From: Cytobacillus oceanisediminis 2691
GTDB taxonomy: Bacteria; Bacillota; Bacilli; Bacillales; Cytobacillaceae
Assembly: GCF_007678455.1 (NCBI RefSeq)
Contig: NZ_VEEP01000003.1
Span: forward strand, 325,569-389,568
DNA length: 64,000 nucleotides
Direction: 5' to 3'
Shown: positions 40,287 through 48,549 of the stretch, piece after piece
Position numbering within the stretch: the stretch's first letter is position 1
How the letters are laid out: the number at the start of each line of letters is the position of its first letter
Notes under the pieces: model-generated
What the model was told of the DNA's origin: nothing
The model's input: only the letters and a program-made list of their open reading frames with translations
Database searches by the model: none
Made by a program: the position numbers and the translations under genes

Positions 40287-40300
40287 CGAACAAACGTTCG
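40287..40300. promoter_or_regulatory. LexA (SOS/DinR) box
   Basis: CGAAC-AAAC-GTTCG, an exact match to the Bacillus CGAAC-N4-GTTCG consensus, in the promoter region of the yolD-like gene. Confidence 0.9.
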
Positions 40301-40328
40301 TAAACCATACCAATTTTATTATTCCATG

Positions 40329-40352
40329 AAAAAAGACCAGCCTCAGCCAGTC
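40329..40352 (-). terminator. Terminator of the ImmA/IrrE-like gene
   Basis: Minus strand GACTGGC-TGAG-GCTGGTC (two G-U pairs) followed by TTTTTTC, overlapping the stop codon. Confidence 0.75.
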
Positions 40353-40720
40353 TACGCAGTCACTTCATGAAATTTAAAATAAGTCGAGAGCTTTGAATCG
40401 ACATGATCCTTCCACCCATCAAGCGGTACGTTCAAATTCTTTAGTATTTTATAGGCATGAACCCAGGCACTCATCTCTGCCGTTATCCGGTAGGACCAGT
40501 CATTCAGCCATTTTTCATAATCCAACTCTCCATTTACAAAGTCAATTAAATGGCCGACTTCATGGGCAAAAGCATAAATATTTTCAAGCGTGGTCGACAA
40601 TGGAATTGTTATGGACATGTTAGGATTAAAATTGATTTTTTTCTTAGAATCATAAATCACCCTGCAGTTCAACTTCTCCGCCTCTTCTACTAAACGTAAA
40701 AAAGTACCATACGTTACCAT
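40352..40720 (-). CDS. ImmA/IrrE-like zinc metallopeptidase
   Basis: A 122-residue protein with the zinc motif Ala-Phe-Ala-His-Glu-Val-Gly-His-Leu (HEXXH, near residues 52-56) and a downstream glutamate in Thr-Ala-Glu-Met-Ser-Ala-Trp, the ImmA/IrrE/COG2856 pattern. Relatives cleave repressors to trigger stress or mobile-element responses. No XRE repressor is adjacent. Transcribed upstream of the SOS-controlled yolD-like gene in the same direction, but separated by a terminator. AAGGGG precedes the ATG. Confidence 0.8.
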   Translation of the reverse strand: MVTYGTFLRLVEEAEKLNCRVIYDSKKKINFNPNMSITIPLSTTLENIYAFAHEVGHLIDFVNGELDYEKWLNDWSYRITAEMSAWVHAYKILKNLNVPLDGWKDHVDSKLSTYFKFHEVTA

Positions 40721-40839
40721 ACCATTTTCCCCTTTTTTCTTTCTAGTTTTCTAACTATTATATACTAATTTCTATAATCGCATACCCTTTTTCTTAATTT
40801 TCAGAAATCACCTTTTTAAAAATAGGACATCTTTTCTCG

Positions 40840-40867
40840 GCATATCTTGATAAAAGGTACAAATAAT
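40840..40867 (+). promoter_or_regulatory. Candidate sigma-E promoter of the SleL gene
   Basis: GCATATC (40840-40846), 13-bp spacer, CAAATAAT (40860-40867), resembling the GCATATT/CATACAAT of mother-cell sigma-E promoters. It lies about 17 bp before the GTG start, close but with a ribosome site between. Tentative. Confidence 0.3.
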
Positions 40868-40883
40868 TGGGAGGTGATTTACT

Positions 40884-42296
40884 GTGAATATACATGTCAT
40901 TAAACCTGGGGACAGTCTATGGAGAATTGCACAGGGATACCAAACAACAATCAACCAAATCGTTTCAGCAAATGAACTTGATAATCCTAATGTATTAGTA
41001 GTCGGGCAATCGCTTGTGATACCCGAGAATAACCGGGAATATGTCGTCCAGCAGGGTGACAGCTTATGGTCCATCGCCTCCCGTTACGGGGTTACTCTCC
41101 AGGAACTCGCAAGCTACAATAATATAACGGATCCATCATTGGTGTTTGTTGGCCAGTTGCTTAAAATGCCTTATTTTTCACACAGGATTCAGGCTGGGGA
41201 GACCCTCTGGGCAATTGCACAGAGATATGGAGTGACGGTCAACCAGATTTCAGAGGCTAATAATATTTCGAATCCCTCTCTTATTTATACAGGGTATGTT
41301 CTGAGAATTCCCGCACCTGCAAAACCAGTAATCGAGGTTAATGCCTATATAACCAGGATGAGTGAAGCAGGAAGTCTAACTATCTTAAAATATGGCTCCC
41401 TTTTTACCTATCTATCGCCTTTTTCCTATAAGGTGAGTGAAAGCGGTGAATTGATTGAACTGCAGGATGCAAGAGTTCTTCAGGCTGCAAAAAGGACCAA
41501 CACTTCCTCTCTGCTGACAATCACAAATGAAGCGGATGGGGCTTTCAATTCAGACCGGGCGGCTGCCATCCTGCGCAACCCAGCTGTTCAGGATACTATT
41601 TTGACCAATGTCCTTGCAGAAATGAGAGAAAAGGGCTATTCAGGACTGAATATTGATTTCGAGTACGTGTATCCCGAGGACCGGCAAAACTACAATGATT
41701 TTCTGCGAAAGGCTGTTGCCCGCATGCATCCCGCCGGTTTTACCGTCTCCACTGCCCTGGCTCCGAAACAAAGAGCCGACCAGCAAGGGTTGCTGTATGA
41801 AGCCCACGATTATAATGCACATGGACAAATTGTTGATTTTGTCATCATCATGACGTATGAATGGGGCTGGTCTGGAGGCAGGCCATGGGCAATTGCGCCG
41901 ATAAACGAAGTGAAGAAAGTCTTGGATTATGCAGTCACAGCCATTCCGCGTAAAAAAATCCTGATGGGTGTGCCTTTGTATGGCAGGGACTGGAACATTC
42001 CGTGGGAGCAGGGAACTTACGCGAAGACACTGAGTCCAAAAGGAGCAGTTGAACTTGCCGCACAGCAGGGAGTGAACATACAGTTCAACGAACAGTATCA
42101 ATCCCCCTTCTTCCGCTATACAGACACAAACGGACAGCAGCATGAAGTATGGTACGAAGACGCAAGAAGCGTACAGGCGAGATACGATACGGTAAAAGAA
42201 TACGGACTGCGAGGTGTGAGCTACTGGGTACTAGGGCCTTCTTTTCCGCAGAATTGGCCTGTGCTGCAGAACAACTTTAGGGTGAGGAAGCTATAA
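40884..42296 (+). CDS. sleL: Spore-cortex glycoside hydrolase family 18 protein with three LysM domains (SleL/YaaH)
   Basis: Starts at GTG 40884 behind GGGAGGTGAT. The 470-residue product has three LysM repeats (about 2-46, 53-95, 98-142) and then a GH18 barrel with the catalytic segment Gly-Leu-Asn-Ile-Asp-Phe-Glu near 252. Substrate-site stretches are Met-Thr-Tyr-Glu-Trp-Gly and Val-Pro-Leu-Tyr-Gly-Arg-Asp-Trp. No signal peptide is present, as for spore-coat-localised SleL, which cleaves cortical fragments as an N-acetylglucosaminidase during germination. The usual SleL/YaaH has two LysM domains; the third adds about 45 residues. Confidence 0.92.
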   Translation: MNIHVIKPGDSLWRIAQGYQTTINQIVSANELDNPNVLVVGQSLVIPENNREYVVQQGDSLWSIASRYGVTLQELASYNNITDPSLVFVGQLLKMPYFSHRIQAGETLWAIAQRYGVTVNQISEANNISNPSLIYTGYVLRIPAPAKPVIEVNAYITRMSEAGSLTILKYGSLFTYLSPFSYKVSESGELIELQDARVLQAAKRTNTSSLLTITNEADGAFNSDRAAAILRNPAVQDTILTNVLAEMREKGYSGLNIDFEYVYPEDRQNYNDFLRKAVARMHPAGFTVSTALAPKQRADQQGLLYEAHDYNAHGQIVDFVIIMTYEWGWSGGRPWAIAPINEVKKVLDYAVTAIPRKKILMGVPLYGRDWNIPWEQGTYAKTLSPKGAVELAAQQGVNIQFNEQYQSPFFRYTDTNGQQHEVWYEDARSVQARYDTVKEYGLRGVSYWVLGPSFPQNWPVLQNNFRVRKL

Positions 42297-42308
42297 AAAA
42301 TACAGCAG

Positions 42309-42340
42309 AATCCTGCGATTTTGGAATCGCAGGATTTTTT
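42309..42340. terminator. Terminator shared by sleL and the convergent small gene
   Basis: AATCCTGCGATT and its complement form a perfect 12-bp stem with TTGG loop, followed by TTTT. Confidence 0.9.
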
Positions 42341-42515
42341 AAATGCCATCAAATATGGATCTCGCAAGGAACCTGAACAAATAGAATACCAGCCGGAATG
42401 GAAGGAGAATCAACTCCGGAATATAAAAAAGTACATCAAAAACAAAATCCACAAAAGTATAACTGCCGTTCTGCTTCTTCTTTCTTCTCTTTTCCGTCCG
42501 TTTTTCTACAAACAT
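42339..42515 (-). CDS. Small basic protein with a hydrophobic/amphipathic tail
   Basis: I use ATG 42515, seven bases after AGGGGG. The 58-residue product has a very basic start (Glu-Lys-Arg-Thr-Glu-Lys-Arg-Arg-Lys-Lys-Lys) and an aromatic-hydrophobic tail (Val-Leu-Phe-Tyr-Ile-Pro-Glu-Leu-Ile-Leu-Leu-Pro-Phe-Arg). The same plan is seen in the 43-residue peptide at 50943-51074. Probably membrane-associated. No named family is recognised. Convergent with sleL. Confidence 0.6.
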   Translation of the reverse strand: MFVEKRTEKRRKKKQNGSYTFVDFVFDVLFYIPELILLPFRLVFYLFRFLARSIFDGI

Positions 42516-42758
42516 ACCAGGTCCCCCTGTCATTTCACTTAACATAGCACACATTAGAAATTATTTTTCCGGGATACTGAATAAATGCTTTGATTTCCGT
42601 CATACACTTCGATTTCGGGTACCTAATTTTAACGCATAACTCTTCATTGGCTTGGATTTCTTTCTTACATACCTAGCATGTTGTGTTTTCATTCAAATTT
42701 TATACGATTTTTAAGCGAGAAAGTTTCAGCCTATTATTAAAATCAAGCTGAAGAAACC

Positions 42759-42833
42759 CAACTAGTATTATAACTGTTTCAACTGGTATTAAATCTGATG
42801 CAACTGGTATTATATTTACTCCAACTGGTATTA
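42759..42833. repeat. 21-bp array, four copies of CAACTGGTATTA
   Basis: The 12-base word starts at 42759 (with CTAG), 42780, 42801 and 42822, exactly 21 bp apart, each followed by a different 9-base spacer. Non-coding: the heptad frame contains a TAA. Confidence 0.85.
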
Positions 42834-42881
42834 ACGCTGCCAAAATCCATATTGATCTCTTTCCACTCCTAAAAATCCTTT

Positions 42882-43018
42882 CAACCGTCGATAAAATAAC
42901 TGCAACCGTCGAAAAATGCTGTCCAACCGTTAAAAAAACTGCGACAACCGTTCATATTTTGTCTCTAACCGTTAAATATCTCTCAATCAAAGCCAAAACA
43001 ATCTCCAATTGTTAAAAC
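42882..43018. repeat. 21-bp array, five to six copies of an AACCGTTAAAA word
   Basis: CAACCGTCGATAA at 42882, then related words at 42903, 42924, 42945 and 42966 in 21-bp steps, and a degraded copy near 43006. Spacers differ. It lies 48 bp after the CAACTGGTATTA array and ends in the terminator of the ABC-transporter operon. Together with the preceding array it fills the 42516-43049 gap, which has no gene. Confidence 0.8.
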
Positions 43019-43043
43019 CCTGACCAATTCCGGCCAGGGTTTT
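43014..43043 (-). terminator. Terminator of the ABC-transporter operon
   Basis: AAAACCCTG/CAGGGTTTT stem with inner CC/GG pairs, six bases after the permease stop codon. Confidence 0.8.
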
Positions 43044-43049
43044 AGAATT

Positions 43050-44030
43050 TTAATATATATCCTGCCTGATAAAGACCCCAAATGAAACAATCAAGGCCGC
43101 TAATCCCCACACAGCCAGCACCACAAGTGAAAAGCCCAGCGACATTCCTTCGATTGGCGGTGCCTGGCCGGACAGGTAGCCTGTCAGATTCAGATTGATC
43201 ATGAACAGGTATTTTGCCGATTCCCAGGATGAGACCATATTACTAAGGATTGCTCCGGATATAAGTGCTGCGAGCATGACACCCATTCCGGCTGGTGTAT
43301 TCCTGATCAAAACGGACAGCATGAAGGTGATCGTGCCGACAATCAGCGCCACAAACCACACAAGGCTGAATTCCATCAGTAGATACTGCCACTGGGGAAT
43401 CATCTGGACTGCGTTCGTGTTCAGTTCATTCCCTTCAACACTGAACCCGGTGATCACAGGGGCTGACCATCCTTGATAACCAAATATTAGCCCGGATATC
43501 AAATATGAGAGCACTCCAAACAGGACAACGATGATTGAGACGGATAGAATCAATGCGATGTATTTGCTCATCAGGATCTTCCAGCGCTTCACCGGCCGTG
43601 TCAGCAACAGCTTTACCGTGCCTGCTGTCCGCTCAGATGATACGATATCTGCCGCGACAACCATGATCATCAATGGAAGGAACAGGTTGATCGAATGCTC
43701 GGCGAACATCCTCGCGAAGCTTGGTGCACCAGGCTCCATCGGGTTCACATTTTTATCGAGATAATATTGTTGCTGCTGGATCCGCAGCAGCAGCTCGCTT
43801 TTCCACTCGTCTGAAATCCCGCTGCTCGTGATCCTGTTTTGCGTATCAATGATTTGCTGCTGCAAGGTCGTCCGCCAATCCACATCCCCGAAACGCTCAA
43901 GCCGCCTTTCAATTTCCCTGTATTGGGAATAGGTGAAAAGCGCCACAAGAACCGCGATGATTCCAGCGACTATCAGGATTCTCTTTTTGCGGACGATTTT
44001 AAGCATTTCATTCCTGACGAGGCTAATCAA
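43050..44030 (-). CDS. ABC-2 type transporter permease
   Basis: About 326 residues. I prefer TTG 44030, eight bases after GGAGG; a GTG at 44039 lies inside that site. The layout is one N-terminal helix (about 18-34), a large extracellular loop (to about 110), then five helices: the ABC-2/NatB-type permease fold. It overlaps the upstream ATPase gene, so the two form one exporter, last in an operon with an SGNH hydrolase. Substrate unknown; related systems export peptides, antibiotics or Na+. Confidence 0.87.
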   Translation of the reverse strand: MISLVRNEMLKIVRKKRILIVAGIIAVLVALFTYSQYREIERRLERFGDVDWRTTLQQQIIDTQNRITSSGISDEWKSELLLRIQQQQYYLDKNVNPMEPGAPSFARMFAEHSINLFLPLMIMVVAADIVSSERTAGTVKLLLTRPVKRWKILMSKYIALILSVSIIVVLFGVLSYLISGLIFGYQGWSAPVITGFSVEGNELNTNAVQMIPQWQYLLMEFSLVWFVALIVGTITFMLSVLIRNTPAGMGVMLAALISGAILSNMVSSWESAKYLFMINLNLTGYLSGQAPPIEGMSLGFSLVVLAVWGLAALIVSFGVFIRQDIY

Positions 44031-44934
44031 TCGATTCACCTCCAGTCAACTCAAGGAAAAGGTCTTCAAGCGCAGGCAATTTCCTGTTCATTTCGTTTAC
44101 TTGAACCCCTCTTTCCACTAACATCTGATTCCATTTTGCCGATTGAGTTTCAAGATAAGGGGTGATAATAGCCCCATCCGGGCCGTCCAGTACATCTGTA
44201 ACACCACTTAAAATCTCTTTAGCAGTCTCCCGGGGTTCTGCCTGCCAGATAATTTTTTCCTGCAAAGCCAAAAGGTTTTCTACATAATCGACTTTAATCA
44301 CCGAACCCCTCGAAATAATGGCGACACGGTCACACATCAGCTGGATTTCACTTAACAGATGGCTTGATACAAGAACAGTCAACCCTTCTTCCTCAGCGAG
44401 ATAACGGATAAAATTCCGCATTTCCCTTATGCCCATCGGATCAAGGCCATTTGTCGGCTCATCAAGGATTAACACCTTCGGCTTGCCAAGCAAGGCCTGG
44501 GCAATTCCAAGGCGCTGCCGCATCCCGAGGGAATATGTTTTAACAGGGTCATGAATCCTCTCTTCAAGACGAACTAGTTCGACAACATAATCCATATAGG
44601 CACGATCAACATCTGGCAGCATCCTCGCAAAATGCTCAAGATTCTCCCAGCCTGTCAAATAGGAATAGAGTTCGGGATTTTCCACGATACAGCCCATCTG
44701 CGCCATTGCTTTTGTGAAATTCTTCCTGACATTATAACCGCCAATTTCAATTGTTCCGGCACTTGGTTTGATCAAACCGACAAGCATGCGGATGGTCGTC
44801 GTTTTGCCCGCTCCGTTGGGCCCAAGGAACCCAAAGACTTCCCCTCTTTTCAAATCAAAGTCGATTCCTTTGATGATCTCTTTTTTGCCGATTGTTTTTC
44901 TCAGCCCTTTTACAGACAGCGTAATCTCACTCAT
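44023..44934 (-). CDS. ABC transporter ATP-binding protein
   Basis: A 303-residue ATPase. Walker A is Gly-Pro-Asn-Gly-Ala-Gly-Lys-Thr-Thr near 39, the signature Tyr-Ser-Leu-Gly-Met-Arg-Gln-Arg near 134, Walker B Val-Leu-Ile-Leu-Asp-Glu-Pro-Thr near 154, and the H-loop Ser-Ser-His-Leu-Leu near 190. A C-terminal extension (about 220-303) is typical of drug/bacteriocin exporter ATPases. It sits between the SGNH hydrolase (12 bp upstream) and the permease (overlapping). Confidence 0.93.
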   Translation of the reverse strand: MSEITLSVKGLRKTIGKKEIIKGIDFDLKRGEVFGFLGPNGAGKTTTIRMLVGLIKPSAGTIEIGGYNVRKNFTKAMAQMGCIVENPELYSYLTGWENLEHFARMLPDVDRAYMDYVVELVRLEERIHDPVKTYSLGMRQRLGIAQALLGKPKVLILDEPTNGLDPMGIREMRNFIRYLAEEEGLTVLVSSHLLSEIQLMCDRVAIISRGSVIKVDYVENLLALQEKIIWQAEPRETAKEILSGVTDVLDGPDGAIITPYLETQSAKWNQMLVERGVQVNEMNRKLPALEDLFLELTGGESID

Positions 44935-44946
44935 CCTTCTCCCCCC

Positions 44947-45729
44947 TTACCATGTAATCAAAGACGCGATCCGTTCCGCAATCAGCCTGTACCCCTCTGC
45001 ATTCGGATGGAATTTATCTGTGTACAAATAGTCGTTGACACTCAACTGGAATAAGTCGAAGGTAGGCACATAAAGAGCCTTCTTCTTCTCATCAAGAAGT
45101 TTATTTGTATCGTAATTCCAGTCACGGACAATTTTCGTCGTTACCGCTGAATCATTTAAATCGATGAATGGATTATACAAGCCAATATGGAAAATGACTG
45201 ATGAATCATTCAAGCTCCGCAATTCTGTCAGGATGGAATCAAGATTTTTTAAATATTCTTCCTTCGCCAGGGTTATTTTCTGTTCATCCATCTGTAAAAT
45301 CGTTTGTCCGCTCTGGAACAGATCATTGCCGCCAATCGTAATCAGTATATAATCTGCATCCTGGACTTTCCGCCGGATTTCGCCCTGCTTCAGCTGTTCA
45401 AGCAGTTGATTTGAACGATAACCTTTGACTCCATAGTTATGTATTGAAATTTTCTCATTTGATTTTTCTTCTAACTCTTCGACAAGATAACCAATATAAC
45501 CCTTGCCTGTGTCATCCCCGGTTCCCCGTGTCAGTGAATCTCCGAGGGCAACAATGACCTTGGCGTCTTGATCTGATGGTTTATCCTCAACCGGCTTTGC
45601 CTGCTCAATGGCACCAGTTGAACCTTTGCTGAAAAATTGATTTTGAATTGTCCAGCCGAGACCAAACAGCATTATGATCAATGAAAGCACTGAAAAAAAC
45701 AGTGTTATACCAACAGAATATTTTTTCAC
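44947..45729 (-). CDS. SGNH/GDSL-family hydrolase, membrane-anchored
   Basis: Starts at GTG 45729 behind GAGGG. The 260-residue product has an N-terminal membrane anchor (about 8-28) and an extracellular SGNH domain: block I Ala-Leu-Gly-Asp-Ser-Leu-Thr (catalytic Ser near 65), block III Gly-Gly-Asn-Asp near 134, and block V Asp-Lys-Phe-His-Pro-Asn near 241. It is a probable lipase/esterase acting at the cell surface (YpmR-like). First gene of the operon with the ABC exporter; the enzyme may modify the exported compound or lipid. Confidence 0.88.
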   Translation of the reverse strand: MKKYSVGITLFFSVLSLIIMLFGLGWTIQNQFFSKGSTGAIEQAKPVEDKPSDQDAKVIVALGDSLTRGTGDDTGKGYIGYLVEELEEKSNEKISIHNYGVKGYRSNQLLEQLKQGEIRRKVQDADYILITIGGNDLFQSGQTILQMDEQKITLAKEEYLKNLDSILTELRSLNDSSVIFHIGLYNPFIDLNDSAVTTKIVRDWNYDTNKLLDEKKKALYVPTFDLFQLSVNDYLYTDKFHPNAEGYRLIAERIASLITW

Positions 45730-45846
45730 CTAAACATCCCTCGTTCCACTAATTGGTAAGGTTTATTTTATAATAATTTTCCCGTTATTAAAAATGATAA
45801 TACTGTGGCAGATGTGCTGGCAGTGGCTTCCTCTCTTTTAAAAAGC

Positions 45847-45883
45847 AAAAAAGCGCGCAGCATTTTATGCTGTACGCGCTTTT
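45847..45883. terminator. Terminator after the SleB-like hydrolase gene
   Basis: AAAGCGCG-CAGCAT/ATGCTG-TA-CGCGCTTT, a 14-bp stem with a 2-base bulge. A-run left, T-run right. Confidence 0.85.
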
Positions 45884-46394
45884 AGATGGCAAATGCATGT
45901 TTCCCTATTGTTTTCACGACATCACGAGTGAAAATCCATTTGCTTGTTGCAGTTTCTGGATTATAAAAATACAGGCAATCAATTCCATTCTCATTTTCCA
46001 GTGCATCTTCAACTGCTTTGATTGCTTCTTCGTTTGCAGGTTTATTGATTGCACCATTTTGGACCGGTTGGAATGCGTTTCGTTGGTATATGACTTCTTT
46101 TACGGTATCAGGAAATTGTTCGTTCTCCACTCGATTCAGGACAACTTCCGCCACAGCCACCTTGCCTTCATATGGCTCACCTTTTGCCTCTGCATGGACA
46201 AGGCGTGCAAGAAGCTTGACTTCCTCTTCCTTAATGAAGCGTTTATCCGTGACCGAAGACTCCTTGACGACAACATCCACCTTTTTCGTTTTCAATGTAT
46301 CCGCCTGAATGGTTTTTGTTGATTCTGCAGCATAAACTGTATATGAACCAATTACTAATGTAAGGATTGAAACCAGCATAAGTATTTTTTTCAT
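45882..46394 (-). CDS. SleB/CwlJ-type cell wall hydrolase, secreted
   Basis: I use ATG 46394 behind AGGAGG. The 170-residue product has a signal peptide (to Val-Tyr-Ala-Ala, about 23), a short linker, and a Hydrolase_2 domain (about 60-170): Leu-Leu-Ala-Arg-Leu-Val-His-Ala-Glu-Ala-Lys-Gly-Glu-Pro-Tyr with the catalytic glutamate, then Val-Ala-Val-Ala-Glu-Val-Val-Leu-Asn-Arg-Val. These are lytic transglycosylases acting on spore cortex or vegetative wall. Unlike SleB it lacks a peptidoglycan-binding domain, so it may be a vegetative or YkvT-like enzyme. Confidence 0.9.
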   Translation of the reverse strand: MKKILMLVSILTLVIGSYTVYAAESTKTIQADTLKTKKVDVVVKESSVTDKRFIKEEEVKLLARLVHAEAKGEPYEGKVAVAEVVLNRVENEQFPDTVKEVIYQRNAFQPVQNGAINKPANEEAIKAVEDALENENGIDCLYFYNPETATSKWIFTRDVVKTIGKHAFAI

Positions 46395-46705
46395 TGTAAA
46401 CCTCCTGTTTGGTTTATTAGACTCCACAGGCCCTTTAATAGGCTAACAGGCTTACAATCATATCACACTAGTGAATCAATGGGTTAAGCCTTAACTTATA
46501 CCAAGAAGGGTAAAAACTGTATCTATTATTACGGGATTATGCTTCCTCGTAAACTTTGTTACAATTTTTTAATGCTTATATCTAATTTCCTATCTATTTC
46601 GTAAGTCTAAATAACTGTTTTTCTAAAAATTCAGAATAAATATTTTTTACTATCACACTTCATGTTAAGATGTTGGAAACTATTAACAAAGTGGAGGATG
46701 ATAGA
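46395..46705. other. Divergent intergenic region
   Basis: 311 AT-rich bases between the divergent SleB-like and M14 genes, holding both promoters. No precise promoter pair was strong enough to call and no small gene is supported. Confidence 0.4.
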
Positions 46706-48007
46706 ATGAAAAAGAAAAAAGCACTAGGTTACATACTTACAAGCGGTTTAATCTCTGCTTCTCTGCTGGGCACAACAGTCACAAGTTTCGCAGACTCAAC
46801 GACAACTCCAAATGGTCCATGGGTTCAGGATGAACAGAATCTGTCTTTTGAAAGCCTTATGTCAAATGAGCAACTGGAAAAAAAACTAATACAGATAGAA
46901 AAAACCTCCCAGGGCAGGATGGTCCTGGAGCAGTTCGGTACGTCTAATGACGGCTATCCGTTATACGTCAGCAAATTCGGTGACAATGATACGAGCAAAA
47001 AGCGGGTATTAATTTATACTCAGATCCATGGCAATGAAACACTTGGCACCGAGGCAGCTGTTGAATTAATGCAAAAGCTGGCAGCTGGCGGACAAGAAGC
47101 GGATAAAATTCTGGAAAAAGTCAGTGTCTGGTTTGTTCCGCGGATCAATCCGGACGGTACTGCCAATCTGTATGAAGGCAAGCCGTTCCCAACTCGATAC
47201 TCCCATCAAACATGGAACCCAGAGGAACTTGGCCTCCCTTCCGGAACGAAAGCCCCTTGGTATTATAATGCGGAAGGAAGCGAACGAGGACAAAACAACG
47301 AAGGAAAAATTGTCTATGGAATCCCTGGTTTTGACCTAAATCGAGATTTTCATCCAAACTATGATTTTGACGTAACTGAAGAGATCAGCAAGGATCCGGC
47401 CAAAGTAGCAAGTATTTTAAATGAAAGAGGCACAAACAATGGTTCCCAGGCATCACTTGTCTTCTCTCCTGAAACACGTGCATTGACAAAACTTGTCAAG
47501 GAACTAAATCCAGACGTGGCCATCGACTTGCATCACCGCGGATTCAATCGCTTGTCTGAAGATGACAGCCGTTCCGTATCCATACAGCTACTCGCGCAAT
47601 TCACGACCAAGCCATACACAGATCCTTTCAGCGAGAAAACTTATGACCTGGACCCTGAAGTATTGGAATTAAGCAAGAAAGTAAATGCAGTGGCATATGA
47701 ATCCTTGCAACGAGGCAATTCATCTTACGGAGCCATTCAAAAATACCCTACGGTCAACTATCCGGGATCGGGTCTTGGCGCCATCCAGCTGAACGGTACA
47801 GCAACAATGCTAATTGAAATAAAAGGGCAAACCCAAACCCTTGGCCAAAAACAAAACGGGATGTTAAAGGAAACGGCAAAAGTTCCAGCGATGGCCGTGT
47901 TGAACAGCATAGCAGATGGATCAGTTGAAAAAGCGGATCCTGCTGTCTATGATGCTATACCAGAATATGCTCTTCCGGTAAGTCCTGGCGGCGGGCACGA
48001 CCATTAA
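46706..48007 (+). CDS. Secreted M14-family zinc carboxypeptidase
   Basis: I use ATG 46706 behind GTGGAGG; the longer frame lacks a site. The 433-residue product has a signal peptide (about 1-30, ending Ser-Phe-Ala-Asp) and an M14 domain. Zinc ligands are Ile-His-Gly-Asn-Glu (HxxE) and His in Ile-Asp-Leu-His-His-Arg-Gly; the catalytic glutamate is in Leu-Ile-Glu-Ile-Lys-Gly. The C-terminus ends in a His-rich tail (Gly-Gly-Gly-His-Asp-His). Probably a secreted exopeptidase feeding the peptide uptake systems. Confidence 0.9.
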   Translation: MKKKKALGYILTSGLISASLLGTTVTSFADSTTTPNGPWVQDEQNLSFESLMSNEQLEKKLIQIEKTSQGRMVLEQFGTSNDGYPLYVSKFGDNDTSKKRVLIYTQIHGNETLGTEAAVELMQKLAAGGQEADKILEKVSVWFVPRINPDGTANLYEGKPFPTRYSHQTWNPEELGLPSGTKAPWYYNAEGSERGQNNEGKIVYGIPGFDLNRDFHPNYDFDVTEEISKDPAKVASILNERGTNNGSQASLVFSPETRALTKLVKELNPDVAIDLHHRGFNRLSEDDSRSVSIQLLAQFTTKPYTDPFSEKTYDLDPEVLELSKKVNAVAYESLQRGNSSYGAIQKYPTVNYPGSGLGAIQLNGTATMLIEIKGQTQTLGQKQNGMLKETAKVPAMAVLNSIADGSVEKADPAVYDAIPEYALPVSPGGGHDH

Positions 48008-48014
48008 GCACAGA

Positions 48015-48046
48015 AACACCGCACGAGAGTCCCTCCGTGCGGTGTT
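48015..48046. terminator. Shared terminator
   Basis: AACACCGCACG and its complement (11 bp) around a 10-base loop, between the convergent M14 and hypothetical genes. Confidence 0.85.
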
Positions 48047-48047
48047 C

Positions 48048-48410
48048 CTATTTTGGTTGATGTTCATGACTAAACCACTTCAGACAATGTTTCAAGATAT
48101 GCATTCGAGCGGTCAAAATAAATAGATCATCAGAGTTATTTTCAACATAGCGTTCGATAATACTGAATCCTTTACTGAACCTGCCCACCAGCAATAAAGT
48201 GTATTTTTCATCCCAATCAAACGTATTGATCCTTTTCAGTTCAGCAGCCAGCAATTGAAATTTATACTCTTCTACCCATGACCTGACCTGATACAATTTA
48301 TCGTGATTTAAAATCAATCCGGATTTCTCCTGATAGCATTTTTGAACAAAGTCGGAAAAACCCCTTATTTGATTAGCCAATAGATTGGCTTTTTGCATTT
48401 TAAATTTCAA
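48048..48410 (-). CDS. Hypothetical helical protein
   Basis: I start at TTG 48410, seven bases after GGAGG; the ATG at 48461 has no site. The 120-residue product is helical and soluble, with Gly-Phe-Ser-Asp-Phe-Val-Gln-Lys-Cys-Tyr near 18 and Cys-Leu-Lys-Trp-Phe-Ser-His-Glu-His at the end. No family is recognised. It is divergent from the M28 peptidase gene. Confidence 0.55.
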   Translation of the reverse strand: MKFKMQKANLLANQIRGFSDFVQKCYQEKSGLILNHDKLYQVRSWVEEYKFQLLAAELKRINTFDWDEKYTLLLVGRFSKGFSIIERYVENNSDDLFILTARMHILKHCLKWFSHEHQPK

Positions 48411-48480
48411 GTTTTCCCCTCCCTCAAAACAAAATATGCTTTTTGCCGCAAATTTATACAAATCTAGGAAAATAGTCCGT

Positions 48481-48508
48481 TTTGATATGAATGTAGTTAA
48501 TTTATAAT
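48481..48508 (+). promoter_or_regulatory. Candidate sigma-A promoter of the M28 peptidase gene
   Basis: TTTGAT (48481-48486), 16-bp spacer, TATAAT (48503-48508), 41 bp before the start codon. Confidence 0.45.
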
Positions 48509-48549
48509 TATGCGTATTGTTGTATTTTTATATAAAAGGAGGAAATTCT

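Noticed and set aside
42321-42542. Plus-strand frame after sleL
   Set aside because: It starts inside the sleL terminator and is antisense to a better-supported small gene with a strong SD.
42780-42842. Leucine heptad coding frame through the CAACTGGTATTA array
   Set aside because: The 21-bp period gives an in-phase frame, but a TAA interrupts it in the first unit and there is no start or SD.
42759-43018. CRISPR-like array (conserved word, variable spacer)
   Set aside because: Words are 12 bases and spacers 9, far below CRISPR dimensions; there is no cas gene or leader in the window.
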